DNA of 64,000 bases from Parietaria judaica. Lineage: Eukaryota; Streptophyta; Magnoliopsida; Rosales; Urticaceae. Made by a program: the position numbers and the translations under genes. The stretch spans positions 15,655,501-15,719,500 of the forward strand of contig OX940870.1 in the NCBI GenBank assembly GCA_954871525.1. The letters are read 5' to 3'. Below, one piece after another: positions 1 to 12,430 of this stretch (position 1 is the first letter of the stretch; every line of letters starts with the position of its first letter). The notes under the pieces were generated by a model. It was not told the DNA's origin. It saw only the letters and a list, made by a program, of their open reading frames with translations, and did no database searches.

Positions 1-2600
1 CGAGGATGGAAGTCTAAAAGACTCCTTACCATATCTCTGGCTCTAAAAGGTAGTCATACTAACTCAGCCTGGTTAGTATCCCGACATGAACTACACCAAT
101 AACCGGGTAACTGCTATCTCACAGGTACAAACAAAAATTGTTGGTTGTCCAATCCCAGCTAACCGGTCTGGACCGATAAAGAATGTATAACAAATTTTTT
201 ATCTGCGGAATAAATAACATTACCTGATTACGTGAACGCGTAGAATAAAATTTTTCCTACATGGGTTGAACCTGAAATTGTGTCCCATACCAAAATTCTC
301 AATATTCTATCCGGTATCCGGTTTACGAAATCTAATGATTAGTTAACTAGTAATTATCTTATTTTTTGATTTTATCAAGAAAATTAATTCAATCTAGCAT
401 AATTTCAATCGCATTGTTCCCGTTACGTTCTCTAATTTCAAAAGCGATTTTCTGTGTGCTGATTTCTCCTAATAGCCTTCCGATGTATGCTTCAGATTTA
501 GACCGCCAGGATGTGTGGGCTCTACGGATGATCACGAAATCCTTAAGCTATGACCGAGATCGAATTCTCTCTCTGGAACTGATATCAAAATCGCATAGAG
601 AGAGAGGAGAGAAATCGAATTTCTAAATCTGTGGTTTCTGAGATTATCAAGATTCTGATTTTTGATTTCAGGTCTAGCCTATTTATAGGCTTAAACCAAA
701 TATTAACCAACCAGAGATATTTACTCATTATCTTTATAAAATATTGAATAATATCAAATCTTATTAGAAATTTTCAAGAAAGATTTAAATCTAAATAGAA
801 GATAACAAATCTTTTCTGGAATCAATCTTTCAAGATTTATATCTCCATATTTTTTAAATAATGTATAACAAATATATATTATTTTAATTTCGAAAAAAAT
901 ATTAAATTCGTAAATCGATTTAAATCAAATAAAATATAAATCTTTTTAATTATAATTAATTATTAATATATATTAATAATTAAATCCAATCATTAAAATT
1001 ATATTTTTTTAATTAAATACCCCAGATTTAATATTTAATTTATCATGAAATTCGCAGCCCCTAAACGGATCCTAAAATCCGGGTTTTCTCGGATTACCGT
1101 TTTGGCCATAACTTTCTCTCTATACATCAGAATAATACGATTCAAAATGATAAATTCTAGAAATTTAATTTCCCACAATACTGTGATTGTCCAGGGGTAA
1201 AATTTTAATTTATCAATTTTCACTTCCTAGAATGTAACAAGACTTTGGTATTTTTGCCACTTATAAATAAATAGACATTTCGTGACCTAACTCTCGAATC
1301 TAGTCTAATTGGATCCACCCCATATTCAGTAAGTGAATATTTAATGCGGCTTCGCTCTTATGGAGTTACAAAGGGGACTAATGGACATATTATTAAAGCT
1401 TAGGTAAAATGAATATGTTTCACCAAACTTCGGTTACATTCCACTATAGCCCGAAGTTGAATACACTCTTGAATAATAATATTAATATAATCCTAATACA
1501 GGATTCCATCGAACACAATCAGACTATGGTTTTCTCGATTTTTGTAATTATTAAGATTCTCATCGAAGGGTACTAGCTGCGTACTGCCCTTTTGATGACA
1601 CCATCTTTATTCCATGAATCTTACAAACTACTGACTCATTAGTTTATTAAGTCAATGAGTTGTATATTAGTATTTGTTTGTTTCCCACGAAACATGATAA
1701 AAAAATAATAAACTTGTTATCCATGTCTGCACTCATGCAACATATCCCGGTACAATTCTGATCCCAAAATAAAAGTGATTAAGAATAGCAATGTATTCCG
1801 TAACGATCAAATTAAAGACCATGTGAGTTGAATCGTATAAGTTCATGATTCCCAGGACATCAACCGATTCCATCTGATCATCTTTGTGACTTTATCTTAC
1901 TTTCATCAGTGACAGTCTTACTTGATGATTTCAGGTGTTAAGTCTGTCTATCTATTATAGAGACGCTCCAATACCTAGTGTCTATCCTGTCTTACCTACT
2001 TCTTTTATGAAAACTTTAATGACTTATACCGACCGATTCATATTATCTCAATAGTTAAGGTAATATATTTTATCACTTTTATAATGGTTAAGTCTCCCAC
2101 TGAAATAGTGACTTCACCACTGTTGTTACAGTCTGGCGAAACTAATCATATACAAATTTCTAAGCCAGACTTCATATGTGTAGAACTTGGACAGTTCCTA
2201 AGCTATATAATCTCCAATTATGGAATCTGTGATTAAGGTTGCTTATTAGCATAACCTTATACTCAATCCATTTAAAAGTGTGTAAACATTCCGAGATATT
2301 CATGAAGAAGTTCCATGCTTTCACTACGCACTCTTAAGCTGGAGCTTTCAGAATTTGCGTCCTTAATTAAAATTCGCATTCTAAAGTTTTAACTCCTTAT
2401 ACGTATTAAGTAATCTTATTAAAAATATTCTTATTTATTAGCAAGGTTATAAATGTTCGTATCTTGAATGTTCGTATTTATAAATGTTCATATTTATACT
2501 AATATATAGAGCTAATTATGCAATTTTACGATGCATATTTTTAGAGATAATGATGACAAAAGTACTTAAGTTATTAAAATTTAAAGGAGCATAATTTGAA
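1..2600 (-). mobile_element. LTR-derived block, family B-like, minus orientation
   Basis: No gene is visible here. The stretch resembles, in inverted orientation, the family B LTR at 24810-27020. Shared pieces include the phrase acaaaggggactaatgga near 1368, the Cys/Gly-rich leader around 475-520 that recurs near 27350-27400, and an LTR-type TATA box (minus-strand CCTATAAATAGG, about 678-690). The small reading frames at 366 and 1035 have no protein character. The right limit is unclear because no TGTTGGACA terminus was found before the LINE begins near 2740. A diverged or composite LTR is the best reading. Confidence 0.4.
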
Positions 2601-2739
2601 ATTCTCATTTTGCAAATTAAGTACTCAAAGGTTCAAAATTTACGTAAGTCGGGGTCTTTCTTCCAATACCATTGGATTGAGATTTATTTTTCTGAAAAAT
2701 TTGTCCAAATACTTAAAAATAGAAAACTCAACAATATCC

Positions 2740-3296
2740 TAACTCGAAAGTCGAAACACACTCACAATACTCACGAAACCCTCACCTCGTTGGGACATAG
2801 AGGAAGACGTATCCGTGAACTATCGGCGAAGCTTGAAAGTCTCAACAAAGAGGTTTTTTCCCGACAATTTGCAAAGAGGTGAAAAATGTTGGTCACAACC
2901 TTGAGTCGCTTATTCTCATCGAGGAGTACTATTGGAAGCAATGGGCGCAGGCGGATTGGCTCAAGGGAGGTGACAAAAACTCGGCTTATTTCCACGCGAG
3001 AGCCATCCGTAGGAAAGCCCAAAATTCCATTCGTGGTATCTGGGACGAAGTGGGAGAATGGATTACAACAAAGAAGGGTATCCGTAATGTCTTCGAACGA
3101 TATTTTATGGGTATCTTTGACTCGAACGGAGCCACCGAGGAGGAATTCACACTATCACACGCGAAGATGTGAATTCTCTTTCGGAGGCACAATGTGAAGC
3201 TACAACTATGGAATTCACCGGAGAATAAGTAGACGATGCACTTTTCTCGATGAGCACTCGAAAGGCCCCGGCCCCGATGGCTTCCACGCTATTTTC
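2740..3296 (+). pseudogene. LINE (non-LTR retrotransposon) ORF2, 5' fragment
   Basis: A decayed plant LINE reverse-transcriptase region, joined in origin to the fragment at 8023-8944. Around 2879-3172 it reads WKQWAQADWLKGGDKNSAYFH, the conserved segment between endonuclease and RT in plant LINEs, and it ends in KAPGPDGFHAIF, the start of the RT fingers. The reading frame changes near 2880, so it is not functional. It is broken at 3296 by a solo LTR insertion that duplicated TTTTC (3292-3296 and 8023-8027). The endonuclease domain is absent, as in 5'-truncated LINE copies. Confidence 0.85.
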
Positions 3297-6200
3297 TGTT
3301 GGACATATGTGTCCTTAAACAATATATTTTATCCATTTGTAAAAGATTATGACAAGTCGTTGAATAAAGATGATGCTTATTATGATAATCTTATTATAGT
3401 TTCTGGTAGAGTAAAATAGAATGTTTGATTCCTTAGTTCATGAAAGATGCAATTATGTTATTATTATCACAACAGAGTCAATGTGAGGAAGAATTAATAA
3501 TCATAATAAATGAACTTAAAATGTCCGTGACCTGATCAACTTGGTGGGAGCCCATTAATCGTATAAGGTCATTAATGTGACTAAGTGATAATCCTATTCT
3601 GGATTTTGTGTGTGTCACACTCACTAGAAGTGCATTAAGTATGAAATGTCTTCATACTGGACTGGACCTGACTTAAACTCCGGAAATTATCATATAAGAC
3701 CGTCACTGATAACTTGGAGTTGAGTCACTAGTAGATGATCAAATGGATATTCGATCTAAGTCCTGAGTGATGTTGAGTCCAAGCTGCTGGCTTGATTGTT
3801 CTTTGATTTAACCGTTAAAGAATACAAAATATTACCGCTGTTCCCAACACTATTATTTTGGGAACATGATAGTCAGCAATAAGGGTAGCTTGGTCATAGA
3901 CATGGGCATCACACAGCTCTCTTCAGAGTGATGATGATTCCCTTGATTGTTGGTGGTGAGAAGTGAGAGATACCCGTGCGCAACTTATGAATCGAAAACC
4001 ATAAGTGGGTTACTCATAATATTACTGACTGAGTCAAGGATGAAAATGCAATGAGGGGCATAACGGTAGAAACCGCCTTCTCATTTGTGAATCATCAAGT
4101 GAAAGATCAATAACCCGAATTTGATTGTATCAATGGACACCCTGTGTGACAGTCACTAATCCCGTGAGCCACGAGGGCAAGACCTGGTAAGCTGTGCAAT
4201 CCTACATCGCCTAGGCAAGGGGATGTGCTGATGGGACGTTCCCGAGACTGTGCAGGTATGGGACTGCACGGTTATCGGAGATCTTACAGGTATGGGACTG
4301 TGTGATCGAAGAGGCTTAAATGAATTGATTGGTACTACCTATGTCAACAAGATGCATCTTCTTTTCGGTTTATCCCTAATTTTTTTAAGAAAAAAAATAT
4401 ATTATTATATTGTTATTTTGAGAGTTTTGGTGATTATAATAGTGACATATTTGATAATTATATGTGCGCTAAGATATAAATAACTTTTACTACTTTGTAT
4501 GTAAATATACAAAGTGATATAATTTACTTTTTCAATCGTAAATATTTTTTTCAATGATTACATGGTTACCCTTATTTATATATACATAGTATATGCATAT
4601 TACTCAGCCAATTTTTTATGTGTATATATATTAAAAATAAAATTTTGTATGGTAATGATTTTCTTAAACATGTGTGAGTTTCTTGTTTATAAAACTACAC
4701 GTATATTACCCAGGCGTATGCATTTTTAACCTTATCTATATGAATACTTATCTTGGCCAGTAAGTTTTGCATGATTATAAAATTTTATTTACGTGTAAAT
4801 ATTATATCTACCATACGTGGTTACCCTCTAAGCTTTAACACTAAGATTACATGTTTATCAACCACGTGTTGTTTTAACCACGTGTTATAATTTCTCATTT
4901 CTGAAGTTTGTTATATTATTATGTTATCTTCATTATATCGTATAATCTTAGTCATTAAGTTTTGCATGGTAATGAGTATTATGCCTATGTGTAAGTTCTA
5001 TATGATACGTGTTTAGTTATAAACATATCCTATGTTACACTCTTTTTATCGTATTTAGCCTACTTGCTTTTATGTGTGTGTATATATATGTACACAAAGA
5101 TAATCTGATTTTTGAACATTTACAACCCTCGGAGAAAATGAGTGTAGCTCCCTTTTTAAAAATAAATAGCTGCCTTATATCCTCTCGATCTGTTATCAAG
5201 AGAAGGTAGTATTAAAAGAGAAATCTGGTAGGATCGAACAGAAGCATAATCGTGTTTAATATTTCGTATGGTGTACGGTACGTAAAACACTCACTGTAAC
5301 ACAACAGTAATATATTTGTATGATTTGAATTGTGTGAATTATGTGTGAAGATTATTTTTCTTCAAAGCTTATTTTTTTTACACGGAATAAGCACGAGTAT
5401 TATGCATACATATATAGTATATTATGATACTAAATATATATGTATGACTGTTTTTATAAAATTGCGTCGTACCGAGATTTTAAATCTCTCACTGTTATAT
5501 CAAGTCGCGTAGTCTCTGAAGGGTATAATGTATCGAGACGGGTAGTCTCAAAAGGATACAATGTATCGAGCTACGGCGTCTCTGAATGGTATAATATGTA
5601 TTGGCCTTCGACTGTATCGAGATGTGATATCTCGGAATGGTACGTTGTCGGTCGTGTAACGTTGGTACGTATGCAGGGCCCAAGATTATATTTTATAAGA
5701 AATATATAAGACGGTATAGCATGGCATCACATTTCGTGTATTGCATAAATTATTTTTGTGAGTAATAAAAACCTTTACGTACTGAGCGTTAGCTTACCCG
5801 TATAGTTGTGTTGCAGAATCAAGTGAAAATAAAAAAACTTGCGGAGATAGCGGAATCAGCGACGGTGCGGCATATAAGAGTGCATACGGTGGATAAAACG
5901 ATCTTGTGATTTTCCGCAAATTATTTTTGTACGATTGTAAAATCAAAGAGCTCCGGAACTTTATTTTCAATCGGAGCAAGTCCCGAGTACTGGTTATAAA
6001 AATTTCATATATTTTATAATAATCAAATATTTTAAAATTTTACTTATTACATTTTTATAACCGGGACTTAATGGAGTTTAATCAAAAAGTAACGAGTCCG
6101 AGAAAACGGGGCGTTACACCCTGCTATTATAAAGGGAATAATATATACCATATCACTAAAGAGTGCAGCCTCGGGTATATAGTGGAATCACTTCGAGGTT

Positions 6201-7203
6201 TGACGAACAACTAGCAGTTCGTTGGAGCTTAAGTGATACGGGTCCATGGTCCCCAGGATAACTCCGTAACGGATGATACATACGTGATTAAAATACATTC
6301 TGGATAATATTTAATCATTTGGCTTGACTTATAAAACTGAAAGGTCTGTGGCAGACGTCAGATAGTTTTATCGTTAGCGTGGCAAAAGTACCATATTTTG
6401 GTACACGAAATTAACTGATAAAGAAAGTTAGAATTTAGATTTTCTATCAGCATCATGTTGTTGGAAATTAAATTCTAAGCAACTTTTATTTTTGAACCAA
6501 GTCATTTCGACTTACGGTTAGTGATTTATGGATTTTCTAAGTTTATGATCGGTTCGATAAACTTTGAAATTAAATCACGTGTCACGAATTTAAATGATGG
6601 TGTGGCACCATGACATTTTAATGTGTGATATTGAGATCAGGAATTATTAATATAATTTAATTATTTGGATTTAATTATTAATATCTTATTAATAATTAAT
6701 TAATAATTAATAGATTTATATTAATAAATAAAAATATATATTTATATATATTCATATGTGTAAATTCGAATTAGGGTTTGATATATGAAACCCTAGCTAA
6801 ATTCGAATGGCATGATTTGGTATTTCCATATTAGCGGCATAAGTATCAAATGTTTTGGTATTTTAGCAAATCCCTAAAATCAATATTATCCATTGGATTG
6901 GTTGTGATTTAATATCAACCGTTGGATTAGGATATTGATGAATTCGAAATTAATGACTTGGTGACCAAGTTTTATTTTTCGAATTTGATTAATTAATTGT
7001 ATCTGTTAGATCGGTCTAAGATTTAATCTTTACCGTCGGATTGAAAATTAATTAATTATATATATTCGAATTATGGTTTAAGGATAAATTCGAAATTGTT
7101 TTTTAATAAATCTTTTTATTTGATTTTTATCCTAAACTAATTTGATCAATTAGATCGGTTTAAAGATTTATCTCAACCGTTGGATCTAGATAATGATGAT
7201 TCG

Positions 7204-7242
<39 letters not shown>

Positions 7243-8022
7243 AATTCGAATTTTATACTGATAAGAAGATAAGATCGGATTTTTGATTTATCTAAATATT
7301 TCTTATTTAATTAAATCCCTAATTAATTATATCCATTGGATTTAGATGAGATTAAATCTGGACCATTGGATTAAGATAATTAATTATATTTAATTAATAG
7401 AATTCGAAATTAGGGAGGAAAAATCTCCAATTCGGTTACGGTTTTGAGCCTATAAATAGGAGGCTCATTCTACACATTTTTCACACCTTTCCCCAGAGAA
7501 AAATTCAAACTCTCCCTCTCCTCAGGGTCTGCGAATTTTCTCTCTGATCTCTTTCTTCTGGTTAGGCTTAGGAGACTATTTCTCCGGAAGCTTAAAAAGA
7601 ACCATCAGTTAAGATTTTGCGACGGAGTCCTGCCGGCGAAGCCCACGCTTCGGTACGAGGATTGTAGGAGAATATCCCGGAAGATCACGGGAGTTTCCCT
7701 CAGCACCGACGGAGCCCTCCCCGATTCAGAGCGCGCAGTCAAAAATCGTCAAACGAGGTACGGCCTTATGCATTGAGTTAATAAATGCAAACATTTACTG
7801 CTTTCTATTTATTTCCTATTATGACTAGTTTATTAATAATGATTTATGAATATTAAATTACATAATATTTATCACATCTTGGGATATGGTCATTATCCGA
7901 TATTCGGAACGTTGTACGGATAACAAGTTTTTCCGCTTTAAAATAATTTTTAAATGTTACCCGGACGGTTCAGAAGTATAAATCGTGACAATTTTACAGA
8001 ATCCGAGACGTGATTTCCAACA
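3297..8022 (+). mobile_element. Solo LTR, family A, itself interrupted
   Basis: A solo long terminal repeat running TGTTGGACATATG to GTGATTTCCAACA. It is flanked by an exact 5-bp target duplication, TTTTC, and sits inside the LINE. Without the nested insertion at 4145-6118 and its duplication it is about 2.75 kb, close to the second copy at 32154-34941 (2788 bp), which it matches almost base for base. It contains an LTR-type promoter, CCTATAAATAGGAGG (near 7450), and a TA microsatellite (about 7207-7239). No coding sequence was found. Family members at 53009 and in the 27511-45143 element suggest a tRNA-Met-primed, Copia-like or LARD-type element with very long LTRs. Confidence 0.88.
4145..6118 (-). 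mobile_element. Solo LTR of a Ty3/gypsy element (Tekay-like), nested
   Basis: A 1974-bp insertion inside the family A solo LTR, with an exact 5-bp duplication CCCTG (4140-4144 and 6119-6123). Its ends are TGTGACAG and GCGTTACA. On the minus strand it therefore begins TGTAACGCCCCG, the style typical of Tekay/Del chromovirus LTRs (family assignment is an inference from this start). Positions about 5500-5650 hold diverged repeats around the phrase TATCGAGA. The small reading frames inside it (4250, 5009, 5330, 5440) are not convincing genes. Confidence 0.85.
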
Positions 8023-8944
8023 TTTTCTTCCAAAAGTGTTGGAAGACGGTGGGTCTGGAAGTAAGGAAGGGAAGCTTGGAAATCCTAAATGAGAGTACTA
8101 GTGCGAAAGCTTGGAACTCCACCAACATCATCCTTATTGTGAAGATCAAAAACCCAATGGAGGTAAAGGACTTTCGCCCAATTAGCTTATGCAATATCAT
8201 TCTTAAGACTGTTACGAAGGTGGTAGCGAATCGAACTGAAGGGGCCCTTTCCTCGGTTATTTCCGACTCGCAAAGTGTTGTTTCACGTGGTAGGCTTATA
8301 ATGGCAATACCGTGATTGCTTTTGAGCTTCTTCATTCGCTAAAAAATAAGTCAAAATGGAAGAAAATGGTCTTGGCTCTCAAGCTCGACATGAGTAAATC
8401 TTACGACCAAATTAAATGGGGCTTTGTCATCGCGATGATTGGATGAAAAAACTGGGTGAGCTGCGATAGGAAGTGTCGTATGGAATTATCACCCGGGGGG
8501 GAGGGGTGTCCTCGGGGTCATGACGTCGTCACTCGAGAACGTGATTTCGGCGTGAAAGGCGGAGTGCAAAACTATCTATAGAGCGGGCTCAATTCGCCTT
8601 ATAGCGGGGATGGAAGGCCGCGGTGATCGAATCCGATTGCCTCCGTGCGATCTAATTAGTGAAAAGCGGGAGGTCAACGGCCTTCAAGGCCCGGTATTGG
8701 CGGATGTTGATCGTCTTCTTCGATCGGTGGGCTTTCCAGGCAAAGGCCGATGGATTCCTCGCGAATAAAATATGGTGGCCAAATAAGCTCGCCAAAACTC
8801 GTTTTGCTTCATTGTCTACTGACTTTCAGTCGACCGAATGCCCTTAGTGGCTGGTTGACTTTGGGATTCAATCCCCTGTCCTGTCATGTCCTTGATTAAT
8901 GATTAATAGAATCTGGTTTTCGAAATAAATAAATCAAAAAAAAC
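8023..8944 (+). pseudogene. LINE ORF2, RT fragment and 3' tail
   Basis: The downstream half of the LINE cut by the solo LTR. It resumes at FFQKCWKTVGLEV and carries the RT hallmark DFRPISLCN (about 8168-8195), then VISDSQSVV, and in another frame a decayed palm-entry LKLDMSKSYDQIKW (about 8375-8420). After about 8470 the RT is lost. The 3' end looks like a plant LINE 3' UTR (GGGATTCAATCCCCTGTCC) finishing in an A-rich tail, AAATAAATAAATCAAAAAAAA, near 8944. An internal deletion plus frameshifts make it dead. Confidence 0.8.
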
Positions 8945-9076
8945 CCTCGACGAAAAAAGACAAGGAACGGAGACGACGCCGACCGTCTAACATGGCCAAC
9001 TAATCTCGGCCGTACACGTGTAGAATATAACGTGCAGCGATATAGACGAAGTTGAGATGAGGAAAAGCAGAAGGGG

Positions 9077-11682
9077 ATGAGCGGTTCGATCAGAGCATTC
9101 GGCGGAGTTGTCTTGTACAGACTCTGCTGCCATGGCGTCTCCTCCAGAAGCTTCAGCTCCGCCTCTCACCGTACTCTCTCCCAATCCCATTCAGATAGAG
9201 ATTTTCGAGAATGAATTGACATTCCGGAGCTGATTGTGTGATATCCAGGGAATGGCCTCACAAACTCCTCCTCTTCTTCCTGGCGATCGTTTCCACGGGT
9301 ATTCCAGAAGACGTGTAGCAGTGGTGGAGTTAGGGCAATATCGTCTTTCTCTCCCCTCTGCATGGGGAGGCGCTCTGAGAAAATAGCTGGAAGAAAGGTG
9401 TCGCCTTCTCTTAGTATTATTTTGATTGATGGATATGCCAGGTTGAGGTCGTCACTCTACTTTGCAGCTAAATATTCTGGAGTATAAGCTGTTCGTCAAA
9501 ACTCCCAACTGAAATACAGAGCCAAGATTCTGCTATAATGTGTCTTCGAATCGAATGATATTATTATTACTACTCTTGCTTGCAAAATCATCCTTGTAAT
9601 TTGTTTGTTTCGCATTGTTTAGTAGTTCTATATATATATATAATGAAATAAAATAAAAAAATGAATTAGTGATTACAATATATAAAAAGGCTTAAAAAAA
9701 GTTTTAAGCCTTTGCTTTCTGAATGTATTTATGATTCAGGGAAACAGAGATGCAAAGAAGATGAAGCTATATTCGAAGATCGGGAAGGAGCTTGTATCTG
9801 CGTACGTTATCCAAAACCTAATAACTTTAGTATGTGCCGTGAAGTATCTTTTAGTCGGTTATGTTCTTTCGAGCCAAACTTAAGTATTTGTTGGTCTTGT
9901 CTGGAAAGTAGTTCTTTCTAGCTTCGTTTCTTTGCTGAAGTAGCAGTTGTCTATTTTTTGTTGCTGTTGCGGAATAGCTCTGCTTCTGACAAAGTTCAAA
10001 TTTTGGTATGATGTAGCTTAAAGAAAGGCGGTCCGAATCCTGTCACAAACCTAACTTTGGCTGCGATACTTGATCGAGCCAAGGAGCTAGATATCCCTAA
10101 AGATATTCTAGAAAGAAATATTAAGAGAGCTTCTGAGAAGGGGCAAGAAGCTTACATTGAGAAAGTTTATGAGGTAAATAGCATATATCTATACGTATAT
10201 GCAGGGGCTGAACTTTTTTACTGGTTACCGGTTTTAAATTGGTATATTGTTTTTTTTCTTCTTTTCTTTTTCCTGGAAAACCCAGTTACCAGAATTTCCC
10301 AGTCTCGGTTTTGAGAACTTCATTTTATTTTCTAAATATAAATATTTTATTTTGTTTTAATTAAAACAGGTAAAATACTGGTTTTAAGACGGGTTCTTAC
10401 TGGTCCCCATTTAAAAACCATTGACTACCGGTTTATTATTCCGGTCCTGGAAAATTACTGGTTATGGGTTCTTGGAAAATCTGGTTTTTAAAATTCACAT
10501 AAACCAAGAGGAAAACCCTAAAAATCCCCGATACTGGTCCTGATTTCACTCCTGTATATATGCTTATGAAATGTAACGTTTATTGCTCTGATACATCTAA
10601 TTTAACCATGTAATATTTTCCAGGTTTATGGTTATGCCGGAGTTAGTATTGTGGTTGAAGTTCTGACGGATAAAATAACTCGATCTATACAAGCGGTGAG
10701 GCAAGTGTTGAAAGACTATGGGGGAAAGATGGCGGATCCGGGATCAGTGACCTTCAAGTTCAGACGTGTTCGGGTTGTGAACATAAAATCCTCAGATGCC
10801 GACAAAGACAAACTCCTCTCCATTGCATTAGATGCTGGAGCTGAAGATGTTATCGAGCCTCCAGCGTGTGAAGGCGATGCAGATGAAGATGCTTCAGAGA
10901 GGTATAAATTGCATTGGAATTTGGAGCCTTAATGCTTCCAAAATAAGACATCATACGAGTCCAGGGCTTAAAAAAAAAACCCGATACTCTTGTAGAAACC
11001 GAAATTGAATTACCAGATCTTGAAAACACCCTATTTGGCTATTCGGGTAAATCGAATTTTATTTGGATGGAAACAAAACTGAATTGGTCTTGGAACCAAA
11101 ATCAAAACTGGAATACTTGGGTTCTTTAAAACCAGAATTTGAAAAACAAAATGGTGGGATATTTGGGTTTTTCATTATCTCAATCTCTTTCACTCGCTCA
11201 GCCTTCACCGCCCCCTAAAAAATTGATTATATTCAAAATTTGGTTTCCCCACTATTTGTACTAAACCGTAAATCTTGGTTTCGGTTCAAAATACTTTAAA
11301 AAATCCACTTTTAGCTATGCAATTTCAGGAGCTAAGCTTCATGCCTTTTGTTTTTTCCTTCTATGCCAGCTACTTTAAAATTGTGAGCTCGTCCGAGAAC
11401 TACTCAGCCATACTAGAAAAACTGCGCGAGGAAGGAATTAATTTCGAGACTGATAATGGTTCCGAGCTCATTCCAACGAGCCTTATTGAGGTATGTCAAC
11501 TACATAAAATTAAAGATTATTTTGCAGTAAACAAAATTGGTATTATCTTTTCTTTTAACAAAATGTCTTCATTGTTTGGTTTGTTTCAGGTAGATGACGA
11601 GGCTTCGGAATTGAACCGAGAACTAATGGTCAAATTACTTGAACTAGACGACGTTGACGCTGTCTATACTGACCAGAAGTGA
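9077..11682 (+). CDS. YebC/TACO1-family translational regulator, organelle-targeted
   Basis: Seven exons: 9077-9170, 9249-9397, 9740-9801, 10017-10173, 10624-10901, 11370-11490, 11590-11682. All introns are GT-AG and the phases join into one 317-residue frame. YebC/TACO1 proteins act on ribosomes; mammalian TACO1 activates COX1 translation in mitochondria. The family domain starts about residue 74 (MGRRSEKIAGRKG), followed by KLYSKIGKELVSA, KKGGPNP and LERNIKRASEKGQEAY, then VYGYAGVSIVVEVLTD in exon 5. It ends LLELDDVDAVYTDQK. The first 32 residues are rich in Ser and Arg with no acidic residue, as in a mitochondrial or plastid presequence. The ATG at 9077 is chosen because it alone gives such a leader and joins in phase; a start at 9132 lies in another frame. 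It faces CCD8 tail to tail. Intron 4 carries a hAT-like MITE. Family identity is secure; target organelle is inferred. Confidence 0.92.
10202..10554. mobile_element. hAT-like MITE in intron 4 of the TACO1-like gene
   Basis: A 353-bp insertion with imperfect terminal inverted repeats, CAGGGGCTGAAC at the left and the complement of CAGGAGTGAAAT at the right. The flanking 8-mers CGTATATG (10194-10201) and TATATATG (10555-10562) match at 6 of 8 positions, the duplication size expected for hAT. The inside is built of ACCGGTTTTAAA-like phrases. No coding capacity. Confidence 0.6.
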
Positions 11683-12430
11683 CCTTTATTCACAAGCTGG
11701 TTTGTGCTTAATTTGTTTTTTTATTTGCAAACTCACTGGAAAATCATAATCCCATGCTGATGGAAGAAAGTTCCATATTGGGCTTCTTTTTTTGACCTCA
11801 TTTTCCAGGGTATCAAAGTGAGATTGCAGAGAATAATAAGATTACCTCATGTTTCTCTTGTATCCTCTTCCGAGTGATTAATTGAAAATATGCGATTTTA
11901 TTTTTTTTTAGTTTTTACGAATCAGTAATGTGTTAGACCCGCATTATTATGTCTTATGTATTTTTTAATTATTTTATTAGCGGTATTTTAAGTATGTATT
12001 TAGGATTAAAAAAAGGGTGAATGAGCCTTTCAAAGTGTAGACTGATATACATGTCTTCTTTTCTTTCTGGTAGATTTTGATTCCACTTTTGTTAAAAGGG
12101 CAAATATTTTCACAACTACAAGCTTCAACAACGATTTGACTTATGTAATTTAATATCCACAAACGATTCACTCATATGTACAATAAGTTTAATTCCAACT
12201 ACTAAAAGGCTTAACTGAGCAAATTCTAGATATATATTCCACACTAGAACAATTACCTGTTAAATACTTATTAAAAAACATCGGCCAATAACTTGCAAGT
12301 CTAAAAAAATATAACTGTATCCTATAATGATTCTTGGGTCAAAATCAAAGTACCAAACCTACAACTATATAAGACTTTCTCTATGTATAGACCCAGTTCA
12401 AGGCAATTGCAGGGTAGTCTTGGCAGGTGT
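11683..12430. other. Convergent intergenic spacer
   Basis: The 748 bp between the stop codons of the TACO1-like gene and CCD8 must hold both 3' UTRs. It is AT-rich. I see no gene, inverted repeat or transposon end in it; an AATAATAAG stretch near 11831 could serve the + gene as a poly(A) signal, but this is weak. Confidence 0.5.

Noticed and set aside
9132..9242. Alternative start ATGGCGTCTCC for the TACO1-like gene
   Set aside because: That frame does not splice in phase into the exon at 9249, whereas the ATG at 9077 does and gives a plausible targeting peptide.
9077..11682. Bacterial contamination or recent transfer suggested by the YebC family
   Set aside because: Seven exons with plant-type introns and a targeting leader show a native nuclear gene.
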